DNA of 64,000 nucleotides from Streptomyces panaciradicis (GCF_023516615.1 NZ_JAMGBF010000001.1:124001-188000), one strand, 5' to 3'. Positions 7,112 to 19,040 are shown, counted from the first letter of the stretch. Translations and numbers: made by a program. Notes: a model not told the origin generated them from the sequence alone.

Positions 7112-10100
7112 TCAGTCCTGCCGCACGGCCACCGGCACGCCCATCACCTCCCGCGCGTGCCGGCCGGGCACCATGCCCAGGCGCCAGGCCTGCCAGCCCG
7201 TGTCCAGATCGACGCCCCGCTCCAGCAGGAGCCGGTAGGCCTCGATGCAGTCGCCCAGCTTCTCGTCCCGCAGAGGGTGGCTCGCGCGGGAGAGCTGGGC
7301 GAGCTCCTCCTGGGCGACCGCGGTGCCGATCTCGACGCCGCCGGCAGCGCCGTAGGGCAGCAGGGTGCAGCGCAGGAAGCGGGCCCAGTCCTCGCCGCGC
7401 AGGTCGCCGTAGGACGCGAACAGGTCGATGGCCTCGTCGCACAGGGCCAGTGCCTGGGGCGTACGGGCGTTGCCCGCGTCGACGACCGCCAGTTCCAGGC
7501 AGGTCCAGGCCTCGCCGTGGGCGACGCCGATGCGCTGGAAGTCGGCACGGGCGTCGACCAGGAGCTGTCTGGCGAAGCCGGAGTTGCGCAGCGAGCCGGT
7601 CTGCGCGGCCCGCTGGTCGCGGGTGACGCGCGCCGAGTGGTGGCGGGCGCAGGCCAGGCCGTAGACGTCCCGCATCCGGGAGAACATCGTGCGGGAGCGT
7701 TCCAGCTCGCGCACGGCCAGGTCGAGGTTGCCCGTCTCCTCCAGCGCCTGGCCCAGGTAGTAGACCGTCCAGGCCTCGCCGCGCGCGTCCTCGTTCTCGC
7801 GGTGGCGGGCAGCCGCCTGGCGCAGGCCGTCCACGGCCGGCGAAGGGTCGCCGGCGACCAGGCGGGCGCGGGCGAGCTGGGTCAGGGCCCAGGCCTCGCC
7901 GCGGGCGTCGCGGGTGCGGCCGTAGCGGTCGAGGGCCGCGCGCAGCTCCGACTCCGCGCGCGGGACGTCGCCCATGCGCAGGCTCAGCTGGCCCAGCTGG
8001 AAGTGCGCCCAGGCCTCGCCGTGCACCGACTCGCCCTCGCGGTGCCCGACCAGGGAGCGGGTGAGCAGGTCCAGGGCCTCGGCGACGCGGCCGCGGTCGC
8101 GCTCCACCGCCGCCAGGGCGTGCATCGTCCAGGCGCGGTCCGTGGCCAGTTCGGGCGCGGACTGCAGGTCCAGGGCCTCGCGGAGCTTGGCCGCCGCCTC
8201 GGTCAGGTGGCCCTGGTGGTGGAGGGTGATGCCGAGGGAGCACAGGGCGCGGGCGGCGCCCGCGTCGTGATGCGCCTCCAGGTAGAGGTCGACGACGGAC
8301 GACAGGGTGGTGCGCGCCTTGTCCAGTTCGCCGAGCTGACGGGCCGCGATGCCCGTGCGCCACTGCACCGAGCGGACCAGCAGGCCCTGGTCGACGGCCT
8401 GCGCCAGCTCGCTGATCTCGCCCAGGCGGTACAGGTCGCCGCGCAGCAGGCAGTAGTCGCACAGGGCGCCGAGCAGATTGAGGACCGCCGCCTGGTTCAC
8501 GCCCTCCGCGTGCCGCAGGGTGGAGGTGATGAAGCTCGACTCGTCGTCCAGCCAGCGCAGCGCCTCCTCCAGCGAGGTGAAGCCGTGCGGGCCGAAGCGG
8601 TCCGAGCGGGTCGACATGTTGCCGTCGACCAGGCGCAGCACGGAGTCCGCGAGCTCGGCGTAGTTGACGATCAGCCGTTCCTGCGCCGCCGTGCGCTCGG
8701 CCGGCTCCTCCTCGTCGAGCAGCCGGGCCTGGGCGAAGGCCCGCACCAGGTCGTGCAGGCGGTAGCGGCTGCCGCGGACGTGGTCGATCAGGCCCGCGCG
8801 GGACAGCGCGGCCAGTTGGCGGCCGGCCTCGGTCTCGTCGGTGGCGAGGAGGGCGGCTGCGGCCGCGGCGCCGAGGGAGGCCCGGCCGGCCAGGGCGAGG
8901 CGGCGCAGCAGCCGGCGGCCCGTGTCGGACTGGTCGGTGTAGCGCAGCCACAGGGCGCGCTCGGTGGGCTCGACCGGGCCGTACGCGCCGAGGTCCGTGG
9001 CCAGCCGGCGCGGGGAGCGCGGGCCCAGTGACGAGCCGGCGATGCGCAGGGCCAGCGGCAGGCCGCCGCACAACTCCCGGATGCGCTCGGCGGACTGGGC
9101 GTCGTAGGGCTCGGTCCGCTCCTGGGCCGCGGCGTCCAGGAGTTCCTCGGCGCCCGCCGCGTCGAGGGCCTCGACCGGCAGCTCGTGCACCCACGCCTGG
9201 AGGCCGGAGGGCAGGGTGAGGGGCTCGCGGGTGGTGACCAGGACCAGGCTGTCGGAGCGTTCGGGGACCAGCGCGCGGACCTGCTCGGGGTCGGAGGCGT
9301 CGTCCAGGACGATCGTGACGGGAAGCCCCTTGAGGTGCTGGTGGTACAGCTCGCTCAGTCGCTTGACCTGCTGGTCGGCGGAGGACCGCTCGCGGAACAG
9401 CAGTTGTTCGCGGGGTGCGCCGAGGCGGTTGAGGAGGTGGAGCAGGGCGTCCCGGGTGGACAGCGGGGTCTCCTCCGGGCTGCCGCCGCGCAGGTCGACG
9501 ACGCAGGCGCCGCGGAAGTGGTCCTTGAGGTCGTGGGCGGCGCGCACGGCGAGGGCCGTGCGGCCGCTGCCGGGGGCGCCGTGCAGCACGACGACCGTCG
9601 GGCGGGTCTCCGTGCTGGCCCGGGAGGCCTGCACCCACTGCCGGATCCGGGCCATCTCCTGCCGCCGGCCGGCGAACGTGCCCTCGGGGGAGGGGAGCTG
9701 GCCGAACGACTGCTGCAGCACGGTCCGCCCGCGGGCCGCGGCGCTCTTGTCCGCGCCCTTCAGCCGCGGGCCGCTCTGCTTCGGCCCCGTGGAAGCGGCC
9801 AGCACCCGCTGCTGGTCGAGGAAGGGGCGGATGCCGCGCACCTCCAGTGCCGTCAGCCACTGCAGGCGCAGCTGCTCGGCGCCGCCCGGCTGGTGGGCGG
9901 CACCGGCGTGGTGGTGTGCGTCGGGCAGATGGGAGCCGGCGACCTTGACGACCGTCGTCGCGGCGGCCACGACCCCGACGGTCGCGCCCGCCCCGACCGC
10001 CGTGCCGGCGCCGGTGCCGAAGGCGAGGTCGGCGACGGCGGCCGCGATCGCGGCGACGGCCGCCACCAGCAGGGGAGTTCCGGCCCCTTCGCGCGCGTAC

Positions 10101-10315
10101 CGCTGGGCGAAGGTGAGCCGTCCGGCGTCCGCCTCGTCCAGCGCGCGGGTGTACGCCGCGTACTCCTCGGCGGCCGTCTCCGCCATCGCGTCGAGGGCTC
10201 CGCGCGCCCGCGACAGCAGGACGCCCCCGTCGGTGCGGCCGCCGGAGCGCCGTACCTCCTCCTCCACGGCCCGAGCCAACAGCCGCTCGGCCTCCGCCCG
10301 ATGGCCGTCCCGCAT
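7112..10315 (-). CDS. NB-ARC/TPR STAND ATPase with N-terminal membrane segments
   Basis: 1,067 residues. An N-terminal helical region is followed by two hydrophobic segments (about 79-127), then an NB-ARC switch ATPase (about 210-560) and an array of tetratricopeptide repeats to the C-terminus. Walker A is GAPGSGRT at 246-253, with arginine where lysine is usual; Walker B is VTIVLDD at 333-339 and the GxP-like motif is GGLPLAL. The TPRs carry a recurring GEAW signature ([39 protein letters not shown]). STAND proteins sense a ligand through the repeats and oligomerise. ATG 10315 has GGAGGG nine bases upstream. It is convergent with the mca operon. Signalling regulator is the default call; a role in phage defence or death is possible but unsupported by neighbours. 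Confidence 0.85.
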   Translation of the reverse strand: MRDGHRAEAERLLARAVEEEVRRSGGRTDGGVLLSRARGALDAMAETAAEEYAAYTRALDEADAGRLTFAQRYAREGAGTPLLVAAVAAIAAAVADLAFGTGAGTAVGAGATVGVVAAATTVVKVAGSHLPDAHHHAGAAHQPGGAEQLRLQWLTALEVRGIRPFLDQQRVLAASTGPKQSGPRLKGADKSAAARGRTVLQQSFGQLPSPEGTFAGRRQEMARIRQWVQASRASTETRPTVVVLHGAPGSGRTALAVRAAHDLKDHFRGACVVDLRGGSPEETPLSTRDALLHLLNRLGAPREQLLFRERSSADQQVKRLSELYHQHLKGLPVTIVLDDASDPEQVRALVPERSDSLVLVTTREPLTLPSGLQAWVHELPVEALDAAGAEELLDAAAQERTEPYDAQSAERIRELCGGLPLALRIAGSSLGPRSPRRLATDLGAYGPVEPTERALWLRYTDQSDTGRRLLRRLALAGRASLGAAAAAALLATDETEAGRQLAALSRAGLIDHVRGSRYRLHDLVRAFAQARLLDEEEPAERTAAQERLIVNYAELADSVLRLVDGNMSTRSDRFGPHGFTSLEEALRWLDDESSFITSTLRHAEGVNQAAVLNLLGALCDYCLLRGDLYRLGEISELAQAVDQGLLVRSVQWRTGIAARQLGELDKARTTLSSVVDLYLEAHHDAGAARALCSLGITLHHQGHLTEAAAKLREALDLQSAPELATDRAWTMHALAAVERDRGRVAEALDLLTRSLVGHREGESVHGEAWAHFQLGQLSLRMGDVPRAESELRAALDRYGRTRDARGEAWALTQLARARLVAGDPSPAVDGLRQAAARHRENEDARGEAWTVYYLGQALEETGNLDLAVRELERSRTMFSRMRDVYGLACARHHSARVTRDQRAAQTGSLRNSGFARQLLVDARADFQRIGVAHGEAWTCLELAVVDAGNARTPQALALCDEAIDLFASYGDLRGEDWARFLRCTLLPYGAAGGVEIGTAVAQEELAQLSRASHPLRDEKLGDCIEAYRLLLERGVDLDTGWQAWRLGMVPGRHAREVMGVPVAVRQD

Positions 10316-10412
10316 GTCGCTTCCCCCTCCGGCGCCAACTCCTGTGCCTATGAGTGTCCTTCGCCGGGGGCGCGAGCGACAGAGGGCCGCGATCACCGCG
10401 GATGACGGCCCC

Positions 10413-10834
10413 TCAGGTGCGGGAGCGGCGGTCCGTCACCGCCAGGTACACGCAGACGCATGCCGGCGCCGCCTCGCCCACCGCGCAGGCCAGGGCCTGG
10501 GCGAGGCCGGAGCCCGCCTGCGCGGTGGTGATGTCGAACCAGGCGTCCAGGACGGCGACGCCCGCCGCGGCCGAGGCCGTGAGCCGGGCGGCGGGGTGCC
10601 GGCGCAGGCCCAGCAGGGACGTCGCCGCGCAGCCCGCGGCCATCAGCCCGTCCAGGCCGATCCAGGCCGGCGACCGGTGCCGGACCTCGGTGTCGGCCGG
10701 CAGGGTCAGGCCCGGCACCACCGCCCACGGCACCAGCAGGACGGCGGCCGCGCTCAGGAAGACCAGCGTCCACCGCTTCACCGCCACGGCCACCACGCCG
10801 ACCGCCACGCCCAGCAGGAGCAGGGTCCCCCCCC
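10413..10834 (-). pseudogene. Multi-pass membrane protein lacking its N-terminus
   Basis: The minus-strand frame ends at 10413 with a coding-like protein of at least three membrane segments ([58 protein letters not shown]). Upstream, the frame runs through [16 protein letters not shown], the end of another membrane helix, straight into a run of eight G and then into sequence belonging to another gene on the other strand. A start at GTG 10808 is formally available but would begin inside that helix. I read it as a 5'-truncated gene. Hypothetical membrane protein; function unknown. Confidence 0.55.
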
Positions 10835-11033
10835 GCGAGCTGCTTCTCGTACGACTGCTTCTCCACGCAGCGCCACGGCACCTGGCTCACCAAGGACGAA
10901 CTCCTCGCGTTCCTGCGCGAGTACCGCGCCCTGCTGGACCGCTACGGCCACCCGCGCGAGACCGCTCCCGAGGGGGCGCGCCCGGTCGACATGCGTTTCC
11001 ACGCCGTGGCCGAGCCCGTGGGAGAGTGGAGGA

Positions 11034-11053
<20 letters not shown>
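10835..11053 (+). pseudogene. C-terminal fragment of an ArsR-like winged-helix regulator
   Basis: Beginning directly after the C8 tract, one frame shows strongly biased codon use and a natural-looking protein: [20 protein letters not shown], then [20 protein letters not shown] and a tail [13 protein letters not shown], ending at TGA 11051-11053. There is no start codon or ribosome binding site and the left side is antisense to the membrane protein gene. The segment resembles the C-terminal domain of ArsR-type Streptomyces regulators, from memory of the family. Its stop overlaps the next gene by 20 bases, as if once co-transcribed with it. Confidence 0.5.
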
Positions 11054-13064
<2,011 letters not shown>

Positions 13065-13070
13065 GCGCGG

Positions 13071-13787
13071 CTAGCTCGCGAACTCCGCCAGGGCGCGTTC
13101 CACGATGGCCACCAGCTGTTCGTGGTGCGCGCCCTTCCAGTACGCGCGGCCGCAGTCCCGGCACTGGGCGAAGACGTCGTACGAGCGCTGTGTGCCGCCG
13201 CGCAACTGGTCCGCGACCTCCTCCTTGGTGGCCTCCTTCAGCAGTCCGTTGCACGCGGTGCAGCGGGTCCAGGGCCGCAGCGCGGGCCGGAACCGTTCCA
13301 GGACGTCGCGGAGTTGGGCTTCGGGGCTGGTGCTGTAGACGTAGGCGCCGGACCACAGTTCGCGGCGGCGCAGCAGGCCCCGGTCGCGGCTGAGCATGAC
13401 CCGCTTCTCGGCGGCCGAGAGGGCGGCGAGCGCCGGGTCGCCGATGTCCGTCGACTCGTAGGCCGTGTCCACGCCGAGCAGGCGCAGCCGGCGGGCGAGG
13501 GTGCCGAGGTGGACGTCGAGGAGGAAGCGCAGGGGAGCCCCGGGCACCCGCTGGGGGCGTTCGACGGTCCCCACCTGCACGCGGTCGCCGGCGGCGGGCA
13601 CGTAGGACGCCGGGACCTCCCGGCCGTCGACCCGCAGCGTGCCGACCTCGGTGAGCGGGACGCCGGCCGACTCGACGGCGTGTCCCAGGGAGGACACGCC
13701 GTCGGTGACGAGGGTCCGGTGCGGCCGGCGCTGGACGAACAGGGCCAGTTCGGGAGCGAACTCGACGTGGATCTCGGGACCGTTCAC
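13071..13787 (-). CDS. Mut7-C RNase domain protein with ubiquitin-like N-terminus
   Basis: 238 residues. The first 80 residues are a MoaD/ubiquitin-like fold (Mut7-C ubiquitin), and the rest is the Mut7-C PIN-like RNase domain, beginning FLLDVHLGTLARRLRLLGVD with the conserved acidic D, then KRVMLSRDRGLL. A zinc ribbon follows with CTAC and CRDC pairs and ends in AYWKGAHHEQ, the usual family signature. Likely RNA-processing or toxin-like nuclease; no cognate antitoxin is visible. It is convergent with the DUF255 gene with only 6 bases between stops. Confidence 0.88.
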   Translation of the reverse strand: MNGPEIHVEFAPELALFVQRRPHRTLVTDGVSSLGHAVESAGVPLTEVGTLRVDGREVPASYVPAAGDRVQVGTVERPQRVPGAPLRFLLDVHLGTLARRLRLLGVDTAYESTDIGDPALAALSAAEKRVMLSRDRGLLRRRELWSGAYVYSTSPEAQLRDVLERFRPALRPWTRCTACNGLLKEATKEEVADQLRGGTQRSYDVFAQCRDCGRAYWKGAHHEQLVAIVERALAEFAS

Positions 13788-13820
13788 CCGGTCAGGATGT
13801 CACGGGCGGGAAGGGCGGGC

Positions 13821-14462
13821 TCAGCGGTTTTCCGTGGGGAGGCCGTGTTCCAGGACGTCCAGCGCGCGGTCCACGAGGTCGCGCAGGTCGTCCCGGAAGC
13901 CGTTCTCCGCCCAGCACATGTTGGCCTCCATCAGCCCGCCGACCAGGGACATCGCGGAGACGCGGACCTCCAGGGAGTCGGCGGGCAGACCGGAGCGCTC
14001 CGCGATGGCCCGGCGCAGCAGACGTCCGGTCTCCGACATGGACTCGATCATCCGGGCCCGGACTGCGGGGACCTGCGCCGACAGGTGCGCCCGGGTGCGC
14101 ACCACCTCGGGGTCCTCCCGCGTCATCATGTCCATGGCCCGGTGCATCACGTACCGCACGGAGTCCATCCACGCCTCGTCCGCGGGCCGCGCGCGCAGCT
14201 CCTCCAGCATCAGCGGGTCGTACTCGTCCGTGAGGACGATGTCCTCCTTGGTGGGGAAGTACCGGAAGACGGTCGACGGCGACACCTCGGCGCGCTCGGC
14301 GATCTGCTCGATCGTCGTGGCGTCGTACCCCTGCTCCCCGATCAGCGCGTAGGTCGCGGCGCGGATCGCCTCACGGGTCTTGATCTTCTTGCGTTCGCGC
14401 AGGCCGAGCGGGGGGCGGTCGGCGGGGGAGAGGGGGGAGCGTGCGGCCGTCATGGACGTCAT
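13821..14462 (-). CDS. TetR-family repressor of the adjacent MFS pump
   Basis: 213 residues. N-terminal helix-turn-helix: REAIRAATYALIGEQGYDAT, TIEQIAERAEVSPSTVFRYF, then PTKEDIVL, all typical of TetR. The C-terminal ligand domain is variable. ATG 14462 overlaps the MFS stop codon by 4 bp; an internal ATG at 14453 is the alternative. It is downstream of the pump and co-transcribed with it, so a drug-relieved autoregulatory loop acting on the dyad at 15994-16042 is likely. Confidence 0.9.
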   Translation of the reverse strand: MTSMTAARSPLSPADRPPLGLRERKKIKTREAIRAATYALIGEQGYDATTIEQIAERAEVSPSTVFRYFPTKEDIVLTDEYDPLMLEELRARPADEAWMDSVRYVMHRAMDMMTREDPEVVRTRAHLSAQVPAVRARMIESMSETGRLLRRAIAERSGLPADSLEVRVSAMSLVGGLMEANMCWAENGFRDDLRDLVDRALDVLEHGLPTENR

Positions 14463-16006
14463 TGTCCGGCATCCGCCACGGCGCCGGCCATCGGCGGGGC
14501 GTCCTGCGGTGCCTTGGCGGCGACGGGTGCGTTCGGCAGGAACGCGGCGGCCAGCAGCGCCGACACGAGGGCGGCGGCGCCGCACACCAGCAGCACCAGG
14601 CCCATTCCGTGCACGTAGGCGCCGTCCGCGGACGCGGCGAGCCGGGGCGAGTGCGCCCTGACGGCGACGATGTGGGCCGCGACGACGGAGTCGCGGGCGG
14701 TGTCCGCGGCCCCGGCGGGCAGCCCGGCGACGTCCAGCCGGTCGCGGAAGGCGCCGGCGAGCAGGCTGCCGAGCAGGGCGATGCCGATGGCGCCGCCGAC
14801 CTGACGCAGGGTCATCAGCAGGCCCGAGCCGCTGCCGGCCCGGTCCCTGGGCAGCGTGGCGAGCGCCCCGGACATGGCCGGGACCAGCGCGAAGCCGAAG
14901 CCGAGGCCGGTGACCGACAGCCACAGCGCGGTGAAGCCGTAGCCGGAGTGGACGGTCGTACGGCTGCCGAGGAACGCGGCGAACGCCAGCACCACCAGGC
15001 CCGCGCTGACCGTGGCCCGCGCGCCGAACCGCTGGGCGGCGGCCGGCGCCCCCTTCGCGGCGACCGTCAGACCGCCGATCATCGGCAGCAGCCGGATGCC
15101 GGTGCCCAGGGCGTCGTTGCCGCGCACGGCCTGGAGGTACTGCGGCAGGACGAACAGCAGGCCGGACAGGACGAACATCACCAGGGTCGCGGCGACGGTG
15201 TTGAGCAGGAAGCCGCGGTGGCCGAGCAGCGTCATGTCGAGCATGGGACGCGCGGACCGGCGCTCGCGCAGCACCAGCGCGGTGAGCAGGGCGGCGGACG
15301 CGGCGAACAGGGCGATGACCAGGGGGTCGCCCCAGCCGCGGTCGGGCGCCTCGATGATCGCGTAGACGAGGGCGCCGAGGCCGAGCGCGGTGCACGCCGT
15401 GGAGACGGTGTCGACCTTCGGGGAGGCCGGGTCGCTGGTCTCGGGCAGCAGGAAGACGCAGGCGGCGATGCCGATCGCGGCCATCGGGACGTTGATCAGG
15501 AAGACCGAGCCCCACCAGTAGTGGTTCAGCAGCCAGCCGCCGATGATCGGGCCGAGCGGCAGGCCGAGCGCGGAGGCGGTCGAGATGATGCCGACGGCCT
15601 TGGTGCGCTCGTCCGCGCCGAACAGCGAGGGCAGGACGGACAGCGCGAGCGGGGTGACGAGTGCCGCGCCGACGCCCATCACCGCCCGGGCGGCGACGAC
15701 CCAGTTCACGTCCCCGGCCAGGGCGCCCACGAGCGAACCGGCGAGGAAGATCCCGAGGCCGGCGATCAGCATGCGCCGGCGGCCGAAGCGGTCGCCGAGC
15801 AGGCCCGCGGGGAGCATCAGGGCGGCGAAGACCACGATGTAGGAGTCGGCCATCCACTGCTGCTGGCCGGTGGTGGCGCCGAGGTCGGCGGCCATGGTCG
15901 GCAGCGCGACGTTGAGGATCGTCATGTCGAAGCCGAGCGTGAGCATGCTCGCGACCAGGGCCGCGAGGGCCCACCAGCGCCGTGGATCCGGAGTGACAGT
16001 AACCAT
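14459..16006 (-). CDS. MFS drug exporter, DHA2 (EmrB/QacA) family
   Basis: 515 residues with about 14 membrane segments. Motif A appears as GLLGDRFGRRRM, motif D1 as LDMTILNVALPTM-like (GFDMTILNVALPTMAADL), and motif C as SALGLPLGPIIGGWL. Proton-driven export of hydrophobic drugs is the family role; the substrate is not predictable. ATG 16006 lies about 9 bases after a -10 box, with no ribosome binding site, so the message is probably leaderless. First gene of the pump-TetR operon. Confidence 0.93.
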   Translation of the reverse strand: MVTVTPDPRRWWALAALVASMLTLGFDMTILNVALPTMAADLGATTGQQQWMADSYIVVFAALMLPAGLLGDRFGRRRMLIAGLGIFLAGSLVGALAGDVNWVVAARAVMGVGAALVTPLALSVLPSLFGADERTKAVGIISTASALGLPLGPIIGGWLLNHYWWGSVFLINVPMAAIGIAACVFLLPETSDPASPKVDTVSTACTALGLGALVYAIIEAPDRGWGDPLVIALFAASAALLTALVLRERRSARPMLDMTLLGHRGFLLNTVAATLVMFVLSGLLFVLPQYLQAVRGNDALGTGIRLLPMIGGLTVAAKGAPAAAQRFGARATVSAGLVVLAFAAFLGSRTTVHSGYGFTALWLSVTGLGFGFALVPAMSGALATLPRDRAGSGSGLLMTLRQVGGAIGIALLGSLLAGAFRDRLDVAGLPAGAADTARDSVVAAHIVAVRAHSPRLAASADGAYVHGMGLVLLVCGAAALVSALLAAAFLPNAPVAAKAPQDAPPMAGAVADAGQ

Positions 16007-16043
16007 GAAATGAGAGTAGCTCTCAAAATAGGGTTACTGTCAA
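15994..16043 (-). promoter_or_regulatory. Concentric dyad operator over a leaderless promoter
   Basis: On the minus strand -35 TTGACA (16043-16038), 17-base spacer, -10 GCTACT (16020-16015), ATG at 16006. The inner palindrome TGAGAG-TAG-CTCTCA (16011-16025) covers the -10, and an outer perfect 11-bp pair TGACAGTAACC (15994-16004) / GGTTACTGTCA (16032-16042) covers the -35 on one side and codons 2-5 on the other. Both repeats centre on 16018. This is the probable site of the TetR protein encoded downstream. Confidence 0.75.
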
Positions 16044-16058
16044 TCGGAATCGGCATGC

Positions 16059-16088
16059 AAAAAGGGCCACGGCGGGAAGCCGTGGCCC
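16059..16088 (-). terminator. Intrinsic terminator of the hemolysin III gene
   Basis: Perfect 10-bp stem GGGCCACGGC/GCCGTGGCCC (16064-16073 with 16079-16088), loop GGGAA, followed on the minus strand by TTTTT. It sits 18 bases after the hemolysin III stop and about 20 bases upstream of the MFS promoter, insulating the two. Confidence 0.9.
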
Positions 16089-16105
16089 TGTGGGGTCGTG
16101 AGGGG

Positions 16106-16852
16106 CTATGTGTGCGTGTAGGCCACCAGCGAGATGCCGACGTAGTGGACGACGAACGCCGCGAGCGTCAGGGAGTGGAACACCTCGTGGAAGCCGAACC
16201 AGCGCGGCGAGGGGTTCGGCCGCTTGATGCCGTAGATGACGCCGCCGGCGCTGTAGAGCAGGCCGCCCACGATCACGAGGACCAGGACCGCGATGCCGCC
16301 GGTGCGCATGAAGTCGGGCAGGAAGAAGACGGCGGCCCAGCCCATCGCGATGTAGCAGGGGGTGTAGAGCCAGCGCGGGGCGCCCACCCAGAACACCCGG
16401 AAGGCGATGCCCGCGAGCGCCGCGCCCCAGATGCCCCACAGCAGCCACTGCCCCTTCGCCCCGTCGAGGAGCAGCATCGTCAGGGGGGTGTAGGTGCCCG
16501 CGATGATCAGGAAGATGTTGGCGTGATCGAGTCTGCGCAGGATGCCGTCCATGCGCGGGCTCCAGTTGCCGCGGTGGTACAGGGCGCTCACGCCGAACAG
16601 CAGGCAGGCCGTCAGGGCGTAGATGCCGCAGGCGATGCGGCCGCGGGGTGAGTCGGCGAGGGCGGTGAGCACCAGGCCGGCGATCAGGGCGGCCGGGAAC
16701 ATGCCGAGGTGCAGCCAGCCGCGCAGCTTCGGCTTGAGGGGTTCGGTGATCTGCTGGGCGTGCTGCTTGATCTGGTGCGGAATCGAGCTCGCCTCTGGCC
16801 GGCGGCCGGCGGCCGGCGTGTTCTTGGCGGCGTCGGGGACGGGCGCAGTCAT
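16106..16852 (-). CDS. Hemolysin III / PAQR-family membrane protein
   Basis: 248 residues, seven membrane segments. The family signatures are present: SALYHRGNWSPRMDGILRRL followed by DHANIFLIIAGTYTPL, and GFHEVFHSLTLAAFVVHYVG with the conserved histidines that bind zinc in PAQR receptors. Despite the name, bacterial TrhA/YqfA members affect membrane lipid homeostasis rather than lysis. Start chosen at ATG 16852; an ATG three codons upstream (16861) is equally possible. An inverted repeat covers its likely promoter. Confidence 0.88.
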   Translation of the reverse strand: MTAPVPDAAKNTPAAGRRPEASSIPHQIKQHAQQITEPLKPKLRGWLHLGMFPAALIAGLVLTALADSPRGRIACGIYALTACLLFGVSALYHRGNWSPRMDGILRRLDHANIFLIIAGTYTPLTMLLLDGAKGQWLLWGIWGAALAGIAFRVFWVGAPRWLYTPCYIAMGWAAVFFLPDFMRTGGIAVLVLVIVGGLLYSAGGVIYGIKRPNPSPRWFGFHEVFHSLTLAAFVVHYVGISLVAYTHT

Positions 16853-16864
16853 GCCCTGCATCGT

Positions 16865-16882
16865 ACCTACGGAACCGTAAGT
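16865..16882. promoter_or_regulatory. Operator-like inverted repeat at the hemolysin III promoter
   Basis: TACGG-AA-CCGTA (16868-16879), extended by AC/GT at both ends to 18 bases. On the minus strand a TAACTT (16884-16879) fits a -10 box, so the repeat would overlap the -10 and the transcription start. TetR-type regulators use sites of this geometry; the regulator is not identified. Confidence 0.45.
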
Positions 16883-17216
16883 TAGGGATCAGAGCGGGCC
16901 GACAAGCGACGAAGAGTGGCCATCCTCTCATGCCCGGTGGGCGCGCGGCCCATGGCCGGTGGGCGTGCGGGCGTCCGGCAAAAGAACCTTCAGGTGAACT
17001 CAACGTGCACGCAAAATCACGCGTGGAAACACGGTTGTGCGTGACGATCCCCACTCCGCTCACTTGTGAGGGCCTCTGGACATATGGGCACTCGCCTCGG
17101 ATCATCAAATGAGTGCGGTCGGCACCGGATGAGCGCTGAAGATCCAGTCATGCAGCATCCGGGTCGCAGCCCCCACGGGGCCTCCACAATCACAAATCCC
17201 TCATTTAGGAGCAATC
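16883..17216 (+). promoter_or_regulatory. Intergenic region upstream of pckG
   Basis: About 330 bases without a credible gene between divergent hemolysin III and pckG. It is more AT-rich than its surroundings near 17080-17216 and holds repeated CACG-type half sites around 17004-17046 (CACGCAAAATCACGCGTGG, TGTGCGTGAC). AGGAGC precedes the pckG GTG. Presumably the pckG promoter and leader; I could not assign -35 and -10 boxes. Confidence 0.4.
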
Positions 17217-19040
17217 GTGGCGCGCGACATCGCGGCTCCCACCGTGATCCCCACCAACCACCAGGAACTGATCTCGTGGGTCAACGAGATCGCGGAACTG
17301 ACCCAGCCGGACAACGTGGTCTGGTGCGACGGATCCGAGGCCGAGTACGAGCGCCTGTGCGAGGAGCTCGTCGCGAAGGGCACCTTCAAGAAGCTCGACC
17401 CGATCAAGCGCCCGAACTCCTACTACGCCGCCTCCGACCCGAGCGACGTCGCCCGGGTCGAGGACCGGACCTTCATCTGCTCCGAGCAGGAGAAGGACGC
17501 GGGCCCGACCAACCACTGGAAGGCGCCCGCGGAGATGCGGGAGATCTTCCAGGGCGAGAAGGGCATCTTCCGCGGCTCGATGAGGGGCCGGACGATGTAC
17601 GTCGTCCCGTTCTGCATGGGCCCGCTCGGCTCGGACCTCTCCGCGATCGGCGTCGAGATCACCGACTCCGCCTACGTCGCGGTCTCCATGCGCACCATGA
17701 CCCGCATGGGACAGCCGGTCCTCGACGAGCTCGGCTCCGACGGCTTCTTCGTCAAGGCCGTGCACACCCTGGGCGCCCCGCTGGCCGAGGGCGAGGCCGA
17801 CGTGCCGTGGCCGTGCAACTCCACCAAGTACATCTCGCACTTCCCCGAGAGCCGCGAGATCTGGTCCTACGGCTCCGGATACGGCGGCAACGCCCTGCTC
17901 GGCAAGAAGTGCTACGCCCTGCGCATCGCCTCCGTGATGGCGCGGGACGAGGGCTGGCTGGCCGAGCACATGCTGATCCTCAAGCTCACCCCGCCGACCG
18001 GCGAGTCCAAGTACGTGGCGGCGGCCTTCCCGTCGGCCTGCGGCAAGACCAACCTCGCCATGCTGGAGCCCACGATCTCCGGCTGGACGGTCGAGACGAT
18101 CGGCGACGACATCGCCTGGATGCGGTTCGGCGAGGACGGCCGGCTCTACGCCATCAACCCCGAGGCCGGCTTCTTCGGCGTCGCGCCCGGCACCGGTGAG
18201 CACACCAACGCCAACGCGATGAAGACGCTGTGGGGCAACTCGGTCTTCACCAACGTCGCCCTCACCGACGACAACGACATCTGGTGGGAGGGCATGACGG
18301 AGGAGACTCCGGCCCACCTCACGGACTGGAAGGGCAACGACTGGACGCCGGAGTCCGACACCCCGGCCGCCCACCCCAACGCCCGCTTCACCGTGCCCGC
18401 CTCGCAGTGCCCGATCATCGCGCCGGAGTGGGAGGACCCCAAGGGCGTGCCGATCTCGGCGATCCTCTTCGGCGGCCGTCGCGCCTCCGCGGTGCCGCTG
18501 GTCACGGAGTCCTTCGACTGGAACCACGGCGTCTTCCTCGGCGCCAACGTCGCCTCCGAGAAGACCGCGGCCGCCGAGGGCAAGGTCGGTGAGCTGCGCC
18601 GCGACCCGTTCGCCATGCTGCCCTTCTGCGGCTACAACATGGGCGACTACATGGGTCACTGGATCGACGTGGCCAAGGGCAAGGACCAGTCCAAGCTGCC
18701 GAAGATCTACTACGTCAACTGGTTCCGCAAGAACGACGCAGGCAAGTTCGTCTGGCCGGGCTTCGGCGAGAACAGCCGCGTCCTGAAGTGGATCGTGGAG
18801 CGGCTGGACGGCAAGGCCGAGGGTGTGGAGACGCCGATCGGCGTCCTGCCGGCCAAGGGCGCCCTCGACACCAAGGGCCTCGAACTGTCCGAGTCCGACC
18901 TGGACTTCCTGCTCACCGTCGACAAGGACGTGTGGCGGGAGGAGGCCTCGCTGGTTCCCGAGCACCTCAACACGTTCGGCGACCACACGCCGAAGGAGCT
19001 GTGGGACGAGTACCGGGCGCTGGTGCAGCGCCTCGGGTGA
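17217..19040 (+). CDS. pckG: Phosphoenolpyruvate carboxykinase (GTP)
   Basis: 607 residues, the standard length for the GTP-dependent class. It decarboxylates and phosphorylates oxaloacetate to PEP, the first committed step of gluconeogenesis from organic acids. The P-loop is [12 protein letters not shown] near residue 275, with the active-site cysteine of GTP-type enzymes in [33 protein letters not shown] and NWFRKN, the metal and nucleotide-binding regions of the family, are intact. GTG 17217 has AGGAG seven bases upstream. Monocistronic, followed by a strong terminator. Confidence 0.97.
   Translation: MARDIAAPTVIPTNHQELISWVNEIAELTQPDNVVWCDGSEAEYERLCEELVAKGTFKKLDPIKRPNSYYAASDPSDVARVEDRTFICSEQEKDAGPTNHWKAPAEMREIFQGEKGIFRGSMRGRTMYVVPFCMGPLGSDLSAIGVEITDSAYVAVSMRTMTRMGQPVLDELGSDGFFVKAVHTLGAPLAEGEADVPWPCNSTKYISHFPESREIWSYGSGYGGNALLGKKCYALRIASVMARDEGWLAEHMLILKLTPPTGESKYVAAAFPSACGKTNLAMLEPTISGWTVETIGDDIAWMRFGEDGRLYAINPEAGFFGVAPGTGEHTNANAMKTLWGNSVFTNVALTDDNDIWWEGMTEETPAHLTDWKGNDWTPESDTPAAHPNARFTVPASQCPIIAPEWEDPKGVPISAILFGGRRASAVPLVTESFDWNHGVFLGANVASEKTAAAEGKVGELRRDPFAMLPFCGYNMGDYMGHWIDVAKGKDQSKLPKIYYVNWFRKNDAGKFVWPGFGENSRVLKWIVERLDGKAEGVETPIGVLPAKGALDTKGLELSESDLDFLLTVDKDVWREEASLVPEHLNTFGDHTPKELWDEYRALVQRLG

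Noticed and set aside
6720..9860. 1,046-residue minus-strand frame overlapping the STAND gene
   Set aside because: Arg/Pro/Gly-rich shadow frame; the parallel frame has the P-loop, Walker B and TPR motifs.
10393..10893. Minus-strand frame reading across the C8 tract
   Set aside because: It is out of frame with the membrane protein segments and antisense to the regulator fragment; it depends on the tract length.
13071..13787. Toxin-antitoxin module for the Mut7-C RNase protein
   Set aside because: No small partner gene adjoins it; the neighbours are unrelated.
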